Part shown: in pieces, positions 1 to 7,637 of the stretch | Numbering within the stretch: the first letter of the stretch is position 1 | Layout of the letters: each line of letters starts with the position of its first letter | Assembly (NCBI GenBank): GCA_028565715.1 | Contig: JAOXYC010173325.1 | Coordinates: forward strand, 1 to 13,262 | From: Phoronis pallida | Taxonomy: Eukaryota > Phoronida > Phoronidae | DNA length: 13,262 bases | Reading direction: 5' to 3' | Program-made: the position numbers and the translations under genes | Notes under the pieces: generated by a model | What the model was told of the DNA's origin: nothing | What the model saw: only the letters and a program-made list of their open reading frames with translations | Databases searched by the model: none

Positions 1-1
1 A

Positions 2-154
2 AATAAACGCGTCAAAATCCAGTCTCTGTTTTCCTCAAGTGCGCCATTTGAACAAGCAAATGGACCGCATTTACAGTTATACCAACTACTTGATGATAGA
101 ATTCACCCTGCAATTTGCAGAGTTCTAAAAAAAATTCTGGAATTTAGATTTTGA
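2..154 (+). other. Open frame running in from the left edge (50 codons, unassigned)
   Basis: The frame is open from the window edge to TGA at 152-154. Its last part reads LYQLLDDRIHPAICRVLKKI followed by LEFRF. This loosely recalls the N-terminal helix of Rogdi (LLHDEVHAVLKQLQDIL in human), in the right orientation upstream of the other exons. However, the frame ends in a stop rather than a donor, and the exon that should lie between it and 1791 is not visible. It could equally be a mobile-element fragment or chance. Confidence 0.15.
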
Positions 155-620
155 AATTTACACCCACATGGTAATAAGTATTTTTGAATGAGAATTTGAC
201 TTCAGTGCCTATTAAATAAATATTTTATATTTGATGTTTTGATCCCTAATAATTTAACTTAAAAATTGAATATGGATGGAGCAATGCACTCTTAACTAAT
301 ACTAGGTATGTTAGAATCTTGTCACTGTCAGGTATATTCTCCAGGGATGTCGTTACACATGTTTGTTACAACTGATTAGGTAACACCATCTGTTACACAC
401 ACATTCCCCTAAGCTTGTTGTTTGCGTCAATTATCCCTACTTACTCTAGGAGTAGCCATTATTGATTCATTCATTCATTATTCACGGTCGACTCATTTTT
501 TTATTGATTCCCTTGTTTAGAGAGTGTTGGATTGCTTGAGACTCACACATACTTCATTGATGTTTCATTTATCTGAGGAAATCCATGGAAGTTGAAAGAT
601 GATGTCAGAATAATAGACTG
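155..620. other. No feature recognised (probable Rogdi intron or upstream DNA)
   Basis: AT-rich sequence with stops in all frames. It includes a short inverted pair around gttacac / gtgtaac-type words near 350-400, but no convincing element boundary. Confidence 0.5.
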
Positions 621-840
621 TTTTATCACTTAACTATCCTTATATTCGAATTGATATCACTTTGTGATATATTTTGTATTATCACAAAGTGGAGTACTCG
701 AGTACTGAAACACGTGAAAAGCATTGTGCACGGCACGTGCATAATGCTTTAGAACGTAAAGAATTGTAAAGGTTCAAGAACGTCAAGAATATTGAAATTC
801 TCACATTTTTTTCGCAAATTGGCGAAGTTAAGTGATAAAA
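621..840. repeat. Nested palindrome cluster (non-coding)
   Basis: Outer arms ttttatcacttaac (621-634) and gttaagtgataaaa (827-840) are perfectly complementary over 14 bp. Inside lie a hairpin cactttgtgat / atcacaaagtg (658-668 / 681-691), the 14-bp palindrome agtactcgagtact (693-706), CACGTG at 711-716, and a hairpin aaagcattgtgcac / gtgcataatgcttt (718-731 / 737-750, one mismatch) that holds a second CACGTG. The structure fits a degenerate fold-back element. Confidence 0.6.
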
Positions 841-1125
841 TGATTCTTAAATTCACAGAACTCGCCAAAGGCTCGTTCTATGATTTTTCAAAATCTCATC
901 CAAAAAAAGGTTGTATTAATTCCCATTCATTGTAAGAATCACTTTTTATGTTTTTAATTATGACTCAAGTGACTTGGAACTGTGTATCAAGTTGGGTATT
1001 GATTTGGTCTCCCAGGCTTTTAAGTTTTGCTATTTATAACGTAAATGTTCTCATTAAACTAATTGCAGTGATAAACATGTATTTAGTGCTAAACATGATT
1101 TGGTTCATTATACAAAACTGTTAAC
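841..1125. other. No feature recognised
   Basis: AT-rich non-coding sequence between the palindrome cluster and the MITE copy. No ORF or repeat was found. Confidence 0.45.
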
Positions 1126-1503
1126 TTAAAGATACTTTCTCTGAATGGTCCGAATCCAGCTTCAAAACACAAATCAACTATAGATTTTGTTTACGGGTCC
1201 GTTGTTGAACATAACTAACTTGCGAGTGAAAAAATTCTAAACTTTTGTTGACCAACTTCATCTAGATTTGAATTTTTATAAAAATGCATAACAATTAAAA
1301 ATATTGAGAGCGTTGTGTCCAATAAAAGGGGAAACCTGGTCTTAAGGCAAGGTTTTTATGTACACAAAGCTCTCAAATCATCCCTTTATAGATTTTTTGA
1401 ATTTTTTTACTCAGACGTGAGTGAGTTATTATATTCAACCAAGAACTCGTACACAAAGAAATTTCAAATCTAGACTGAGAAGGTCAACAAAAGTTGAGAA
1501 GTT
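1126..1503. mobile_element. Old composite copy of the TTAAAGATACT MITE family
   Basis: The left end TTAAAGATACT and the following 110 bp (for example acaaatcaactatagatttt, then gggtccgttgttgaacataa) align with the left arm of the 12201-12562 element. The right part (ctctcaaatcatcccttta ... ttatattcaaccaagaactc ... gtacacaaag) aligns with that element's right arm. The centre aaacctggtc / gcaaggttt is the same apical hairpin. A second arm pair, cttttgttgacc near 1240 with ggtcaacaaaag near 1481-1492, suggests a nested or rearranged copy. It lies in non-coding DNA upstream of Rogdi exon a. There is no coding capacity. Confidence 0.65.
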
Positions 1504-1790
1504 TGAAAGCAGTCAAAAATAATTAATATTCGGTAGATGAAAACCTCACACATGTCAAAATTTCATTTTGATTATATTCAATTTTCTCACTGAAAAAAAA
1601 AATCAATTTATTAAATTTTTTTTTACTGCATTCAAAGTTCAAAATTTTTGTCACTTGTTTATAGCCCAGATTTGAATCCCATTTATAAAAAAATGTTGAA
1701 TGGTTAAATACGTCAAGACAGTCACAAACCGATACCAACTTTAACCCATTATAATTGTTTTATCATGGTTTTAATCTGGATGTTTTGTAG
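1504..1790. other. Intron sequence, no feature beyond the 3' splice site
   Basis: AT-rich with several homopolymer runs. It ends in the acceptor ttttgtag used by Rogdi exon a. The open frame on the minus strand here looks like chance. Confidence 0.5.
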
Positions 1791-1880
1791 GATATTCAAC
1801 TTAAGGTGCACAAAGATAAGACTCATTCATCACAACACAAGTCCTGTATACAACCTGACAAACCATGGAAATTACAACAG
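1791..1880 (+). CDS. rogdi: Rogdi exon a (first exon in window)
   Basis: 30 codons between acceptor ttttgtag and donor CAG|gtaaat. The translation begins DIQLKVHKD and ends KPWKLQQ, matching the end of the Rogdi beta-rich part and the start of its helical part. The middle (THSSQHKSCI) is the variable linker of the family. Phase 0 at both ends. Confidence 0.93.
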
Positions 1881-4800
1881 GTAAATTGCCATTGATGGAC
1901 AACCTATGCATTTTGGACGGAATGTTTTTCAAAGTAGTTGAGTCCATAATTACTGTCCATTCATGATTAAAAGCTCAAGATGTGTGCTTTTAATGCTACC
2001 ATTTGTCTAATATACTGATAATTCAAGTAAACCTTATTTCTTTACTGTCATCCTCTTTGTGAACTTAACGGCCATTGTTGACAAACTGCACCACCACTAG
2101 TTCACTAGATGGCGCTGCTAAAGTAATATTTCATGGGGAACCATGAAACATCACTTTTAGTCTCTCCCACAGCCCATCTCAAACGATGGTCTGTTCTCCC
2201 TACGTGATAATCTAGTATTGCTGAGTATATGTTGATTAGGTCACTCCACTTAAACAGTCTCCTACTTTTGGTAAAAAAAACAGAAGACCCCCTGCGATTG
2301 ATTCAGTCCCTCGATCTGAGTCGAAGGAGCTGGAGTTCAGTCTACATCACTTTATATTCGAGTTGTCAGAATGTATTTTAGTCAATTGGAAGAGAGGAGT
2401 ATCAGTGGTCAGCGGAAAATAATACTAGGTATTTTTATTTACATTCAAACAACAGGCATAACGTGAAGTGTGCTAAAACCATGCTTGTATGAAAAGTACA
2501 GGCTTATTTATTTATTTTGAATACATTTTTAAAGTCAATTTTATTGTTGTTGTTGACTTTTAGGTGCAAGACGCAGGAAACCATCTTCTGAGTGCCATGT
2601 CAAAGATTGAAAACTTTGATGAATCGTACAACTTTAAATCACGCAATGAAGTTATATTCGTAAGTAGATATTTCTAAGTCCTGTAACTGCAACATAATTT
2701 TATAATTTGGTTATTTTAATGAATTAAAATTCCTTCTTTTGACATGTACAAATAACTGTCGTCATTGGCAAAATTTATTGATACAAAAAGTTTTGAATTT
2801 TTAGATAAAATTATGCACTTATAGCATATTTGAAAACTGGTGATCTCAAATACTGAATGAGAAAGCAGATATTCTTCTTGAAATTCATACATGTTACGGG
2901 GGGATAATATAGACACTTCATGTCATGACAGTTATTAAATTTCTTATTTCAGCTTGTTGATAGTGTTATGGATAGTTTAAACAAAGGTCGTACATGTCTT
3001 ATTTTGCCAAAAAGAAAGTCTCTCGATGAGCTAGTCAATAACAGAAATATTGTAAGTACAGATTCTATGAGGTGAATTATTGAAAATTGTCCTAAAGTAT
3101 TGAGTTGAAAGATGATTGTTTCCATTTTTCTCAACAAAAAGTGATAGGTTATAATTTTTGGATAAATTGCTTTCTTTTTGACTGAATAAATTGGCCAATT
3201 ATTATAACCTGTGCCTCTGAAGGGCACATAAATGACAGCTAGTCCACGGTTGCTCTTGCCATCAACTTTAGCCTATATCTATTATAATAAAAGTTAAACA
3301 TATACATCGCTACTTACAAATGTAGAATTATCAATTATTGAAATAAAAGGTTTTCATCCGTTTCTTTTACACTCCTGTTTGATCTTTTTTGTTACCAATT
3401 CGTGTTACTACCTTCATTCTTTATCGAAAACACAAAGTTGATACGTTACAGTTGATCTCAATTATCTTGACGCCCCCTCAAGATATTACATCAAGTCACA
3501 TAGGCTGCCTGTATAGAGATATCCGGAAGAAGTGAAGGTAGTTATTCGCACAGTTGAATGTAAGGATGCAATTTGTAACAAAAATTCCAAAATTGTTGCA
3601 ATTGGCCTCATTCAACAGTTGATAATTTCACATTTGTAAGTAGCAATGTATAACTTACTTTAAGTAATAAATTATTTAGTTGTGTGTGGGTTTTTCCTCT
3701 GCTGCAGAATTTAATTTTTTTATTGCATTGGAAATTAAAAAAGCTTTTTTTACATGGTTGAAGCCAACATTTGGAAAAGAATTTTCAATTGTTTACAAAA
3801 CTTGACTTTGTATCAAATTTGGTAAAATAATTAATAAGCACGTCTTCAGGGTCTCACAGGCAATTTTTTTTTGTTTCAGAAAAACTTAAATCCTAGTTTA
3901 CCTCAAGATTATGTTGTTAGTTTCTACATCCATGCACAGAAACTCATCATGGCGTTGTATCATATACACGGTGGACAACAGCGCAAACTTGAGATGAGGG
4001 AACGCAGCCAGGTATATATATACCATATTAGCCCTTATAAGTGCCCATGCTCTAATAAGTGCCCATGACCTATTAGGCCATGGGCACGTATTAGAGCACT
4101 TATTATGAGTACATCCAGCAGTTTTGAAATGTAAGCGCTTTGACACCTATATAAATGTCATTTATGGTACCGTATTATGTACTTCAAAGTTTTTCACTGA
4201 CTCATTCTTGAGATATTTTACATAAGCTTGAGTGAAAAACTAATGAGTAACAAATATGTGTCCTTTGGCTGCATTTTATAAGCCCCTTGGGCACTGGATC
4301 AGAACTCACAACCTACCAATTAGAAACCACAAACTGAGCTAATCCACCTACCAAGGGTTGACAACGTGGTCACCCCAATTTTTGTTTCAAAAGGCTTTTG
4401 TTCAATATAGAAGTTACATGATTGTAGTTTCTAAAATATTGCAACATTTTGGATATGACGGAATAAATTGTTCATACCCTCCTGATAACATAATAATAAA
4501 AAGTTCCTTACTAGGTGAGTGAGTTGTTCAGATGTTCAGACGTTTCAACCCGCGCAAGAAGATATCACCGCAGTCATTGAGAAAAATCCGTTGGGGACGG
4601 ATTGAAACGTCTGAACATCTGGACAACTCACTCACCTAGTAAGGAACTTTTTATTATAATAACATTTTGGATGCTAATTATAAACATTCTAAAAGTCCAA
4701 AATTGGTAACATTAAGCTAAATGAGACGTGTCAGGTGAAAATTGCTTTAATTAATTAATTAATGAGATAATAGCATTGACAAGAATTGATGTTGATTGAC

Positions 4801-5591
4801 TATTTATTTCATTCTTTCAACAGGTGGAGTGTTCTGTTCCTTGGTTTAATGAAGTGATAATACTCTTTACACTAGCTCTAGAAATGTGCCAACAACTGAA
4901 AGACAAGGTAAATAGTCAATTTTTTTTCATTAAACACACTAGGTGTCAGTTGTGTTGAAAATATAATAAATAAATAATTTAATGCATGCCATGATTTTTT
5001 AATCAAGAAAATTCAGAAAAAAACTTACAATTTTTTTTAAAATGTTTAATGGCGGTCACAGTTCTGTTAACAACAACAAAAAACCAAGCACTTTCAAACG
5101 TCCAAAACAGCTCTTCAATGCACTGAAGTTGCCTTTTTATAATGATCTCAAATGGCTCAGAACATGTCAGACTTCCAACACTGAAAACTAGAGCTTTCAT
5201 GATTACCTAGTTTTAAAGCTCAATATAAGCATGCCGACCTTAAACTATGTCAAGTTGCTAGAAATCGGTAAGAAATGCCTCTTTTTCTTTTGAAAACAAT
5301 GGTACTCACTCAAATGAGTTTGTCACAAGCCAAAAAATTGCAAACCAAAGGCTCTGGTTTAAAAACAACAAACTTGTGCTAAGTTGTCTGTAAACCGACT
5401 GTGACTGCCTTTAAGACTGATCAGTTATGCATACTAAGTTCAACAGTTTTGTTGACCTGTAAACAGACCCAAATTTTACACTTGTTTGAAACAAGTTTGA
5501 AAGTAACGAAATAATAGACAATAGGTTTAATGCTGTTTTTGTTCCGTTTCAGGTATCTGTGTTCTCCCAATATGCAGAGGATCTCAGATAG
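1791..5591 (+). CDS. rogdi: Rogdi / Rav2-like V-ATPase assembly factor, C-terminal six exons (5' partial)
   Basis: Six exons join in frame to 179 residues that I recognise as the C-terminal two thirds of Rogdi (leucine-zipper Rogdi_lz family; the animal protein is usually about 270-290 residues). Key matches are KPWKLQQ-VQDAGNH, ILPKRKSLDELVNNRN, NPSLPQDYVVSFYIHAQKL, VECSVPWFNE and CQQLKDK-VSVFSQY. Rogdi is the animal counterpart of yeast Rav2. It works with DMXL and WDR7 proteins in the RAVE-like complex that promotes V-ATPase assembly, and loss in humans causes Kohlschutter-Tonz syndrome (established knowledge). The start codon and roughly 95-100 N-terminal residues lie upstream; I found no further exon in 155-1790. 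The vertebrate insertion between the YQLH-like segment and VEC.VPW is missing or much shorter here. All introns are GT-AG and phase 0. Confidence 0.95.
2118..2160. repeat. Fold-back hairpin in Rogdi intron
   Basis: ctaaagtaatatttcatgg (2118-2136) pairs with ccatgaaacatcacttttag (2141-2160), with an inner perfect 8-bp stem tttcatgg / ccatgaaa. Weaker pairing appears to continue outward (agatggcgctg against cagcccatct). The rest of the 1881-2563 intron holds nothing else I can name. Confidence 0.55.
2564..2659 (+). CDS. rogdi: Rogdi exon b
   Basis: 32 codons, acceptor gacttttag, donor TTC|gtaagt. It encodes VQDAGNHLLSAMSKIENF, then DESYNFKSRNEVIF, equivalent to the conserved QDA.NH helix and the Y.F.T..EV segment of Rogdi. 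Phase 0 at both ends. Confidence 0.95.
2953..3051 (+). CDS. rogdi: Rogdi exon c
   Basis: 33 codons, acceptor cttatttcag, donor ATT|gtaagt. It encodes LVDSVMDSLNKGRTCLILP followed by KRKSLDELVNNRNI. The basic turn plus 'LDEL' is a family signature. Phase 0 at both ends. Confidence 0.95.
3301..3652. mobile_element. Fold-back MITE in Rogdi intron
   Basis: The outer arms, 3301-3335 and 3618-3652, are inverted copies over about 35 bp with four mismatches (shared core gctacttacaaatgt). Middle arms actaccttcattcttt (3407-3422) and aagaagtgaaggtagt (3527-3542) pair, and the innermost arms tatcttga / tcaagata (3463-3470 / 3478-3485) pair. All three pairs share a centre near 3475, so the whole element is one long diverged palindrome. 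There is no coding capacity. Confidence 0.7.
3880..4011 (+). CDS. rogdi: Rogdi exon d
   Basis: 44 codons, acceptor tttgtttcag, donor CAG|gtatat. It encodes KNLNPSLPQDYVVSFYIHAQ, then KLIMALYHIHGGQQ and RKLEMRERSQ. The P.LP.D..V.FY....KL core is conserved in Rogdi. The GGQQRKLEMRERSQ tail stands where vertebrates carry a longer insert. The donor is followed directly by a TA-rich stretch and an inverted repeat. Phase 0 at both ends. Confidence 0.95.
4033..4107. repeat. Inverted repeat with tandem core beside the exon d donor
   Basis: gctctaataagtgcccatg (4049-4067) pairs with catgggcacgtattagagc (4079-4097) with one mismatch. The flanks cttataagtg and cacttattatgag extend the pairing. The left arm contains a direct repeat of ataagtgcccatg. 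It starts 21 bp after the donor of Rogdi exon d. Confidence 0.65.
4258..4378 (-). mobile_element. tRNA-derived SINE head (relic)
   Basis: On the minus strand TTAGCTCAGTTTGTGG (4342-4327) fits a pol III A box. GAGTTCTGATCC (4307-4296) fits a B box within a tRNA-like arm (CTAATTGGTAGGTTGTGAG...). The A-B spacing of about 19 nt is shorter than the usual 30-40, so the D-to-anticodon part is probably deleted and the copy is likely inactive. It is followed by non-tRNA sequence including aaggggcttataaaatgcag. It is antisense to Rogdi within its intron. Confidence 0.5.
4491..4661. mobile_element. Hairpin MITE with roughly 60-bp arms in Rogdi intron
   Basis: The left arm (from about 4491 to 4552) and the right arm (about 4598 to 4661) are nearly perfect inverted copies. 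Shared words include aagttccttactaggtgagt and cagatgttcagacgtttcaa. The loop is about 45 nt. The 12-mer aacattttggat occurs at 4443-4454 and again at 4661-4672, a possible target duplication. There is no ORF. The high arm identity suggests recent insertion. Confidence 0.75.
4824..4907 (+). CDS. rogdi: Rogdi exon e
   Basis: 28 codons, acceptor ctttcaacag, donor AAG|gtaaat. It encodes VECSVPWFNEVIILFTLALE followed by MCQQLKDK, the most conserved C-terminal helix of Rogdi. Phase 0 at both ends. Confidence 0.95.
4908..5552. other. Rogdi last intron, no element recognised
   Basis: AT-rich intron between exons e and the terminal exon. The open frame on the minus strand at about 5.0-5.2 kb shows no motif and I treat it as chance. 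Confidence 0.55.
5553..5591 (+). CDS. rogdi: Rogdi terminal coding exon and stop
   Basis: 12 codons and TAG after acceptor tccgtttcag. It encodes VSVFSQYAEDLR and stops, matching the family's VFS.Y C-terminus. The stop is followed within 80 bp by the 29-bp minisatellite, so the 3' UTR probably runs into the array. I see no AATAAA between the stop and 6450; an ATTAAA variant lies at 6460. Confidence 0.93.
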   Translation, partial: VSVFSQYAEDLR

Positions 5592-5668
5592 GAGATTAAC
5601 ACATAATCAGACGTGACAAAACAGTAGTTATATTTGAATGAAAACATCCACAGAAGCCTGGACGAGGC

Positions 5669-6293
5669 ATGGTTTGTTGTATGTCTTGGAACACAATGTC
5701 AAGTGTGTTTCTGAAGGTCTTGGAACACTACATGAGTTGTTAAAGGTCATGGGACACAACGAGTTGTTAAAGGTCATGGGACACAACATGAGTTGTTGAA
5801 GGTCATGGTACACAACATGAGTTGTTGAACGTCATGGAACACAGCATAAGTTGCTGAAGGTCTTGGAACACAACATGAGTTGTTAAAGGTCATGGAACAA
5901 AACATGAGTTGTTAAAGGTCTTGGAACACAACATGAGTTGTTAAAGGTCATGGAACACAACATGAGTTGTTAAAGGTCTTGGAACACAACATGAGTTGTT
6001 AAAGGTCATGGAACACAACATGAGTTGTTAAAGGTCTTGGAACACAACACATGTTGTTGGAGGTCTTGGAACACAACACATGTGTTGTTAAAGTTTTAGG
6101 AACACAACACAAGTTGTTGGAGGTCTTGGAACACAACGTGATGGGTTGTAGGTCTTTGAACTAAACATGGACCGTTGTAGACCTTAATGTTGTGAATTGA
6201 GACCTGTCTTGGAACACAACATGATTTAATGTAGGTCTTGAACACAATACAATTTGTTATGTCTTGGAACACATCATGGATTGTTGTAGTTTT
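5669..6293. repeat. 29-bp minisatellite downstream of the Rogdi stop
   Basis: About 20 tandem copies of a 29-bp unit, consensus aaaggtcatggaacacaacatgagttgtt (shown here as aaaggtcatggaac plus acaacatgagttgtt). The copies are most regular from about 5740 to 6060 and degenerate toward 6293. From 5857 to 6036 copies alternate strictly between AGGTCT and AGGTCA (starts 5858, 5887, 5916, 5945, 5974, 6003, 6032), giving a 58-bp higher-order unit. Each unit contains acaac-atga-gttgt, a small inverted repeat. The unit length is not a multiple of three, so it is not coding. It probably lies in the Rogdi 3' UTR or just beyond it. Confidence 0.92.
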
Positions 6294-6452
6294 GGAGTTA
6301 TATAAACTACACTTTCATGGGTAAAACTCCACCATTCTTGGGTAAGAGATATTTTTGAAACATTTGTTTGCAAATACATCACAACATTGTTGTTACTTCA
6401 AAACGACTACAACTGTTAAAAAGGCTAGCAAACTTCTTTTCTATGCAGGAAA

Positions 6453-6482
6453 ATTGCTCATTAAAATTATTTAATGAGCAAT
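6453..6482. repeat. Perfect 13-bp hairpin
   Basis: attgctcattaaa (6453-6465) pairs perfectly with tttaatgagcaat (6470-6482) around a 4-nt AT loop. On the + strand it contains ATTAAA, a variant polyadenylation signal, so it may lie near the Rogdi transcript end. Function unknown. Confidence 0.5.
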
Positions 6483-6534
6483 AGGAGATTGTTTTCTATA
6501 CAATGTTGTATAAGTGGGTGAGTGATAAACAAAG

Positions 6535-7637
6535 TTAGTTATTATCAACAGGAATTGTGTACGTATCTTGATGTCTTCTTGAGCCTTGGTATACGCCACT
6601 ATGACTTTCCTTGTGGCCTCCTGAGCCTTGTCACTATATTTTTTATCACATTTGTTTTTGGCCAAATTTGTATTAAAAATCTTAATATCAGTGCAATGAT
6701 AAAATCTCCATTTCATCGTTTCGATCTATTACAATAGACTATCTTCAGGAACAATACACACAACAATACTTCTACACTGACAGTTGACTTTTAAAATCAT
6801 TTTGTCAAACATGTATATATGTATTGTTCCTGAAGATGATTTATTGTAATAGATCAAATGTGAAATGAAGCATTTTATCACTGGGCTGATTAATTTTTAA
6901 CACTCTATTTTTTGTGTCTGAATTTCTTGTAGTTTGGCATTATGATCTCTCGTAGACAAAATTCATTCAAGCCAGAAGCTCTGTATCCATAATTATAAGT
7001 TTATTCATTTGCCTGAGGATGAGTGCTAGAAATCTTCTTGGGGGCTATTGTTGACCGTGATGTACCAATTACTCCGTAATTTTTATTGAGTCCTTAGCTT
7101 TTACCAATAACACCTTGAGGTCTAGTGCTAAAGCCTATACACATTGAAAATCTCAACTTCTCTTGTCGCCTATGGCTTCCTGATATCTTTCTACATCGTT
7201 GTCTTTACACATTATGACATGACGTACATCATCGTCTTTGTGTCCATCCCGTGTCATGTGGCCATTGAATGAGTAGATTGCGCAAGAATGCACCATCACC
7301 TTTGGACCATCTTTGAACATTCGGGTCTCCTATGAACATGGTACCCTCTCTGGTCTTGGCGTGTAACTTCATATTTGAATATGTTGCGTCAGAAGAACAT
7401 ATGCTCCTCTTGAATGTCATCTTCTTTGGTTGAACCTGAGAACGAGTTTTTATGACTATTTCGTTCTGGGAAATCTTCTTGGGGATAGTTGTCCGTGATG
7501 AATCCATTCCATGTTCTAAATGAGCACTCTCTTGATTTTCTGAGCTCTTTCCAGTGACATAACTTCCTGGAATCATTTACAGAATTGGTTGAAAATACGA
7601 CGGTTCGTTGCCACCAGGTTCGCCAGTAGGTTTTCAC
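6535..7637 (-). pseudogene. Decayed relative of the 9.7-10.7 kb orphan repeat gene
   Basis: Several frames carry pieces of the same protein family. At 7576-7229: IPKKISQNEIV and QPKKMTFKRSICSSDATYSN, resembling IPKKIYKKM and PRKIFHRRTICSP of the intact-looking gene. At about 7266-7153, another frame: GHKDDDVRHVIMCKDNDVER, the 14-residue acidic repeat, ending in TGA. At about 7115-7005: RPQGVIGKS, a stop, then STIAPKKISS. At 6630-6535: QGSGGHKESHSGVY and QGSRRHQDTY, two perfect 14-residue units. The block gaaatcttcttgggg (PKKI on the minus strand) occurs at 7029 and 7470, so two partial copies lie in tandem. Frames change at least three times and stops intervene, and a hairpin MITE sits inside. 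No function should be expected. Confidence 0.7.
6671..6900. mobile_element. Hairpin MITE inserted in the decayed repeat gene
   Basis: The left arm (6687-6757) and right arm (6821-6890) are inverted copies. gatctattacaata and atcttcaggaacaatac pair exactly, and outer parts pair with a few mismatches (atgataaaat against attttatcac). ttaaaaat / atttttaa extend the arms to about 6671 and 6900. The loop is 63 nt. There is no coding capacity. It separates the 7.0-7.1 kb and 6.5-6.6 kb fragments of the pseudogene. Confidence 0.75.

Noticed and set aside
580-600. Possible extra Rogdi exon at ccatggaagttgaaagatga, resembling the PWKLQQ codons
   Set aside because: The matching frame has no acceptor/donor pair, and the true PWKLQQ exon is at 1791-1880.
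1523-1738. 71-codon minus-strand frame
   Set aside because: AT-rich, Phe/Lys/Asn-heavy translation with no motif; lies in an intron. Chance.
2716-3227. Two minus-strand frames opposite Rogdi exon c and its flanking introns
   Set aside because: They overlap a recognised exon on the other strand and read through splice sites; no family resemblance.
3898-4146. Minus-strand frame opposite exon d
   Set aside because: Antisense to exon d and then running through an inverted repeat, which explains its repeated ALIRA residues.
5003-5200. 65-codon minus-strand frame in the last Rogdi intron
   Set aside because: No motif, no start context support, no neighbours; chance frame.
5628-5813. Minus-strand frame through the minisatellite (repeated MTFNNS)
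   Set aside because: The 29-bp period is not a multiple of three and the frame soon closes; repetition comes from the DNA repeat.
5669-6293. CRISPR-like array
   Set aside because: Units abut with no unique spacers, and the context is a eukaryotic gene; it is a minisatellite.
6453-6482. Bacterial rho-independent terminator
   Set aside because: No U tract and the host is an animal; kept only as a hairpin.
6522-6737. Plus-strand hydrophobic frame
   Set aside because: Antisense to the pseudogene repeat and entering the MITE arm; hydrophobicity is a mirror of the acidic repeat codons.
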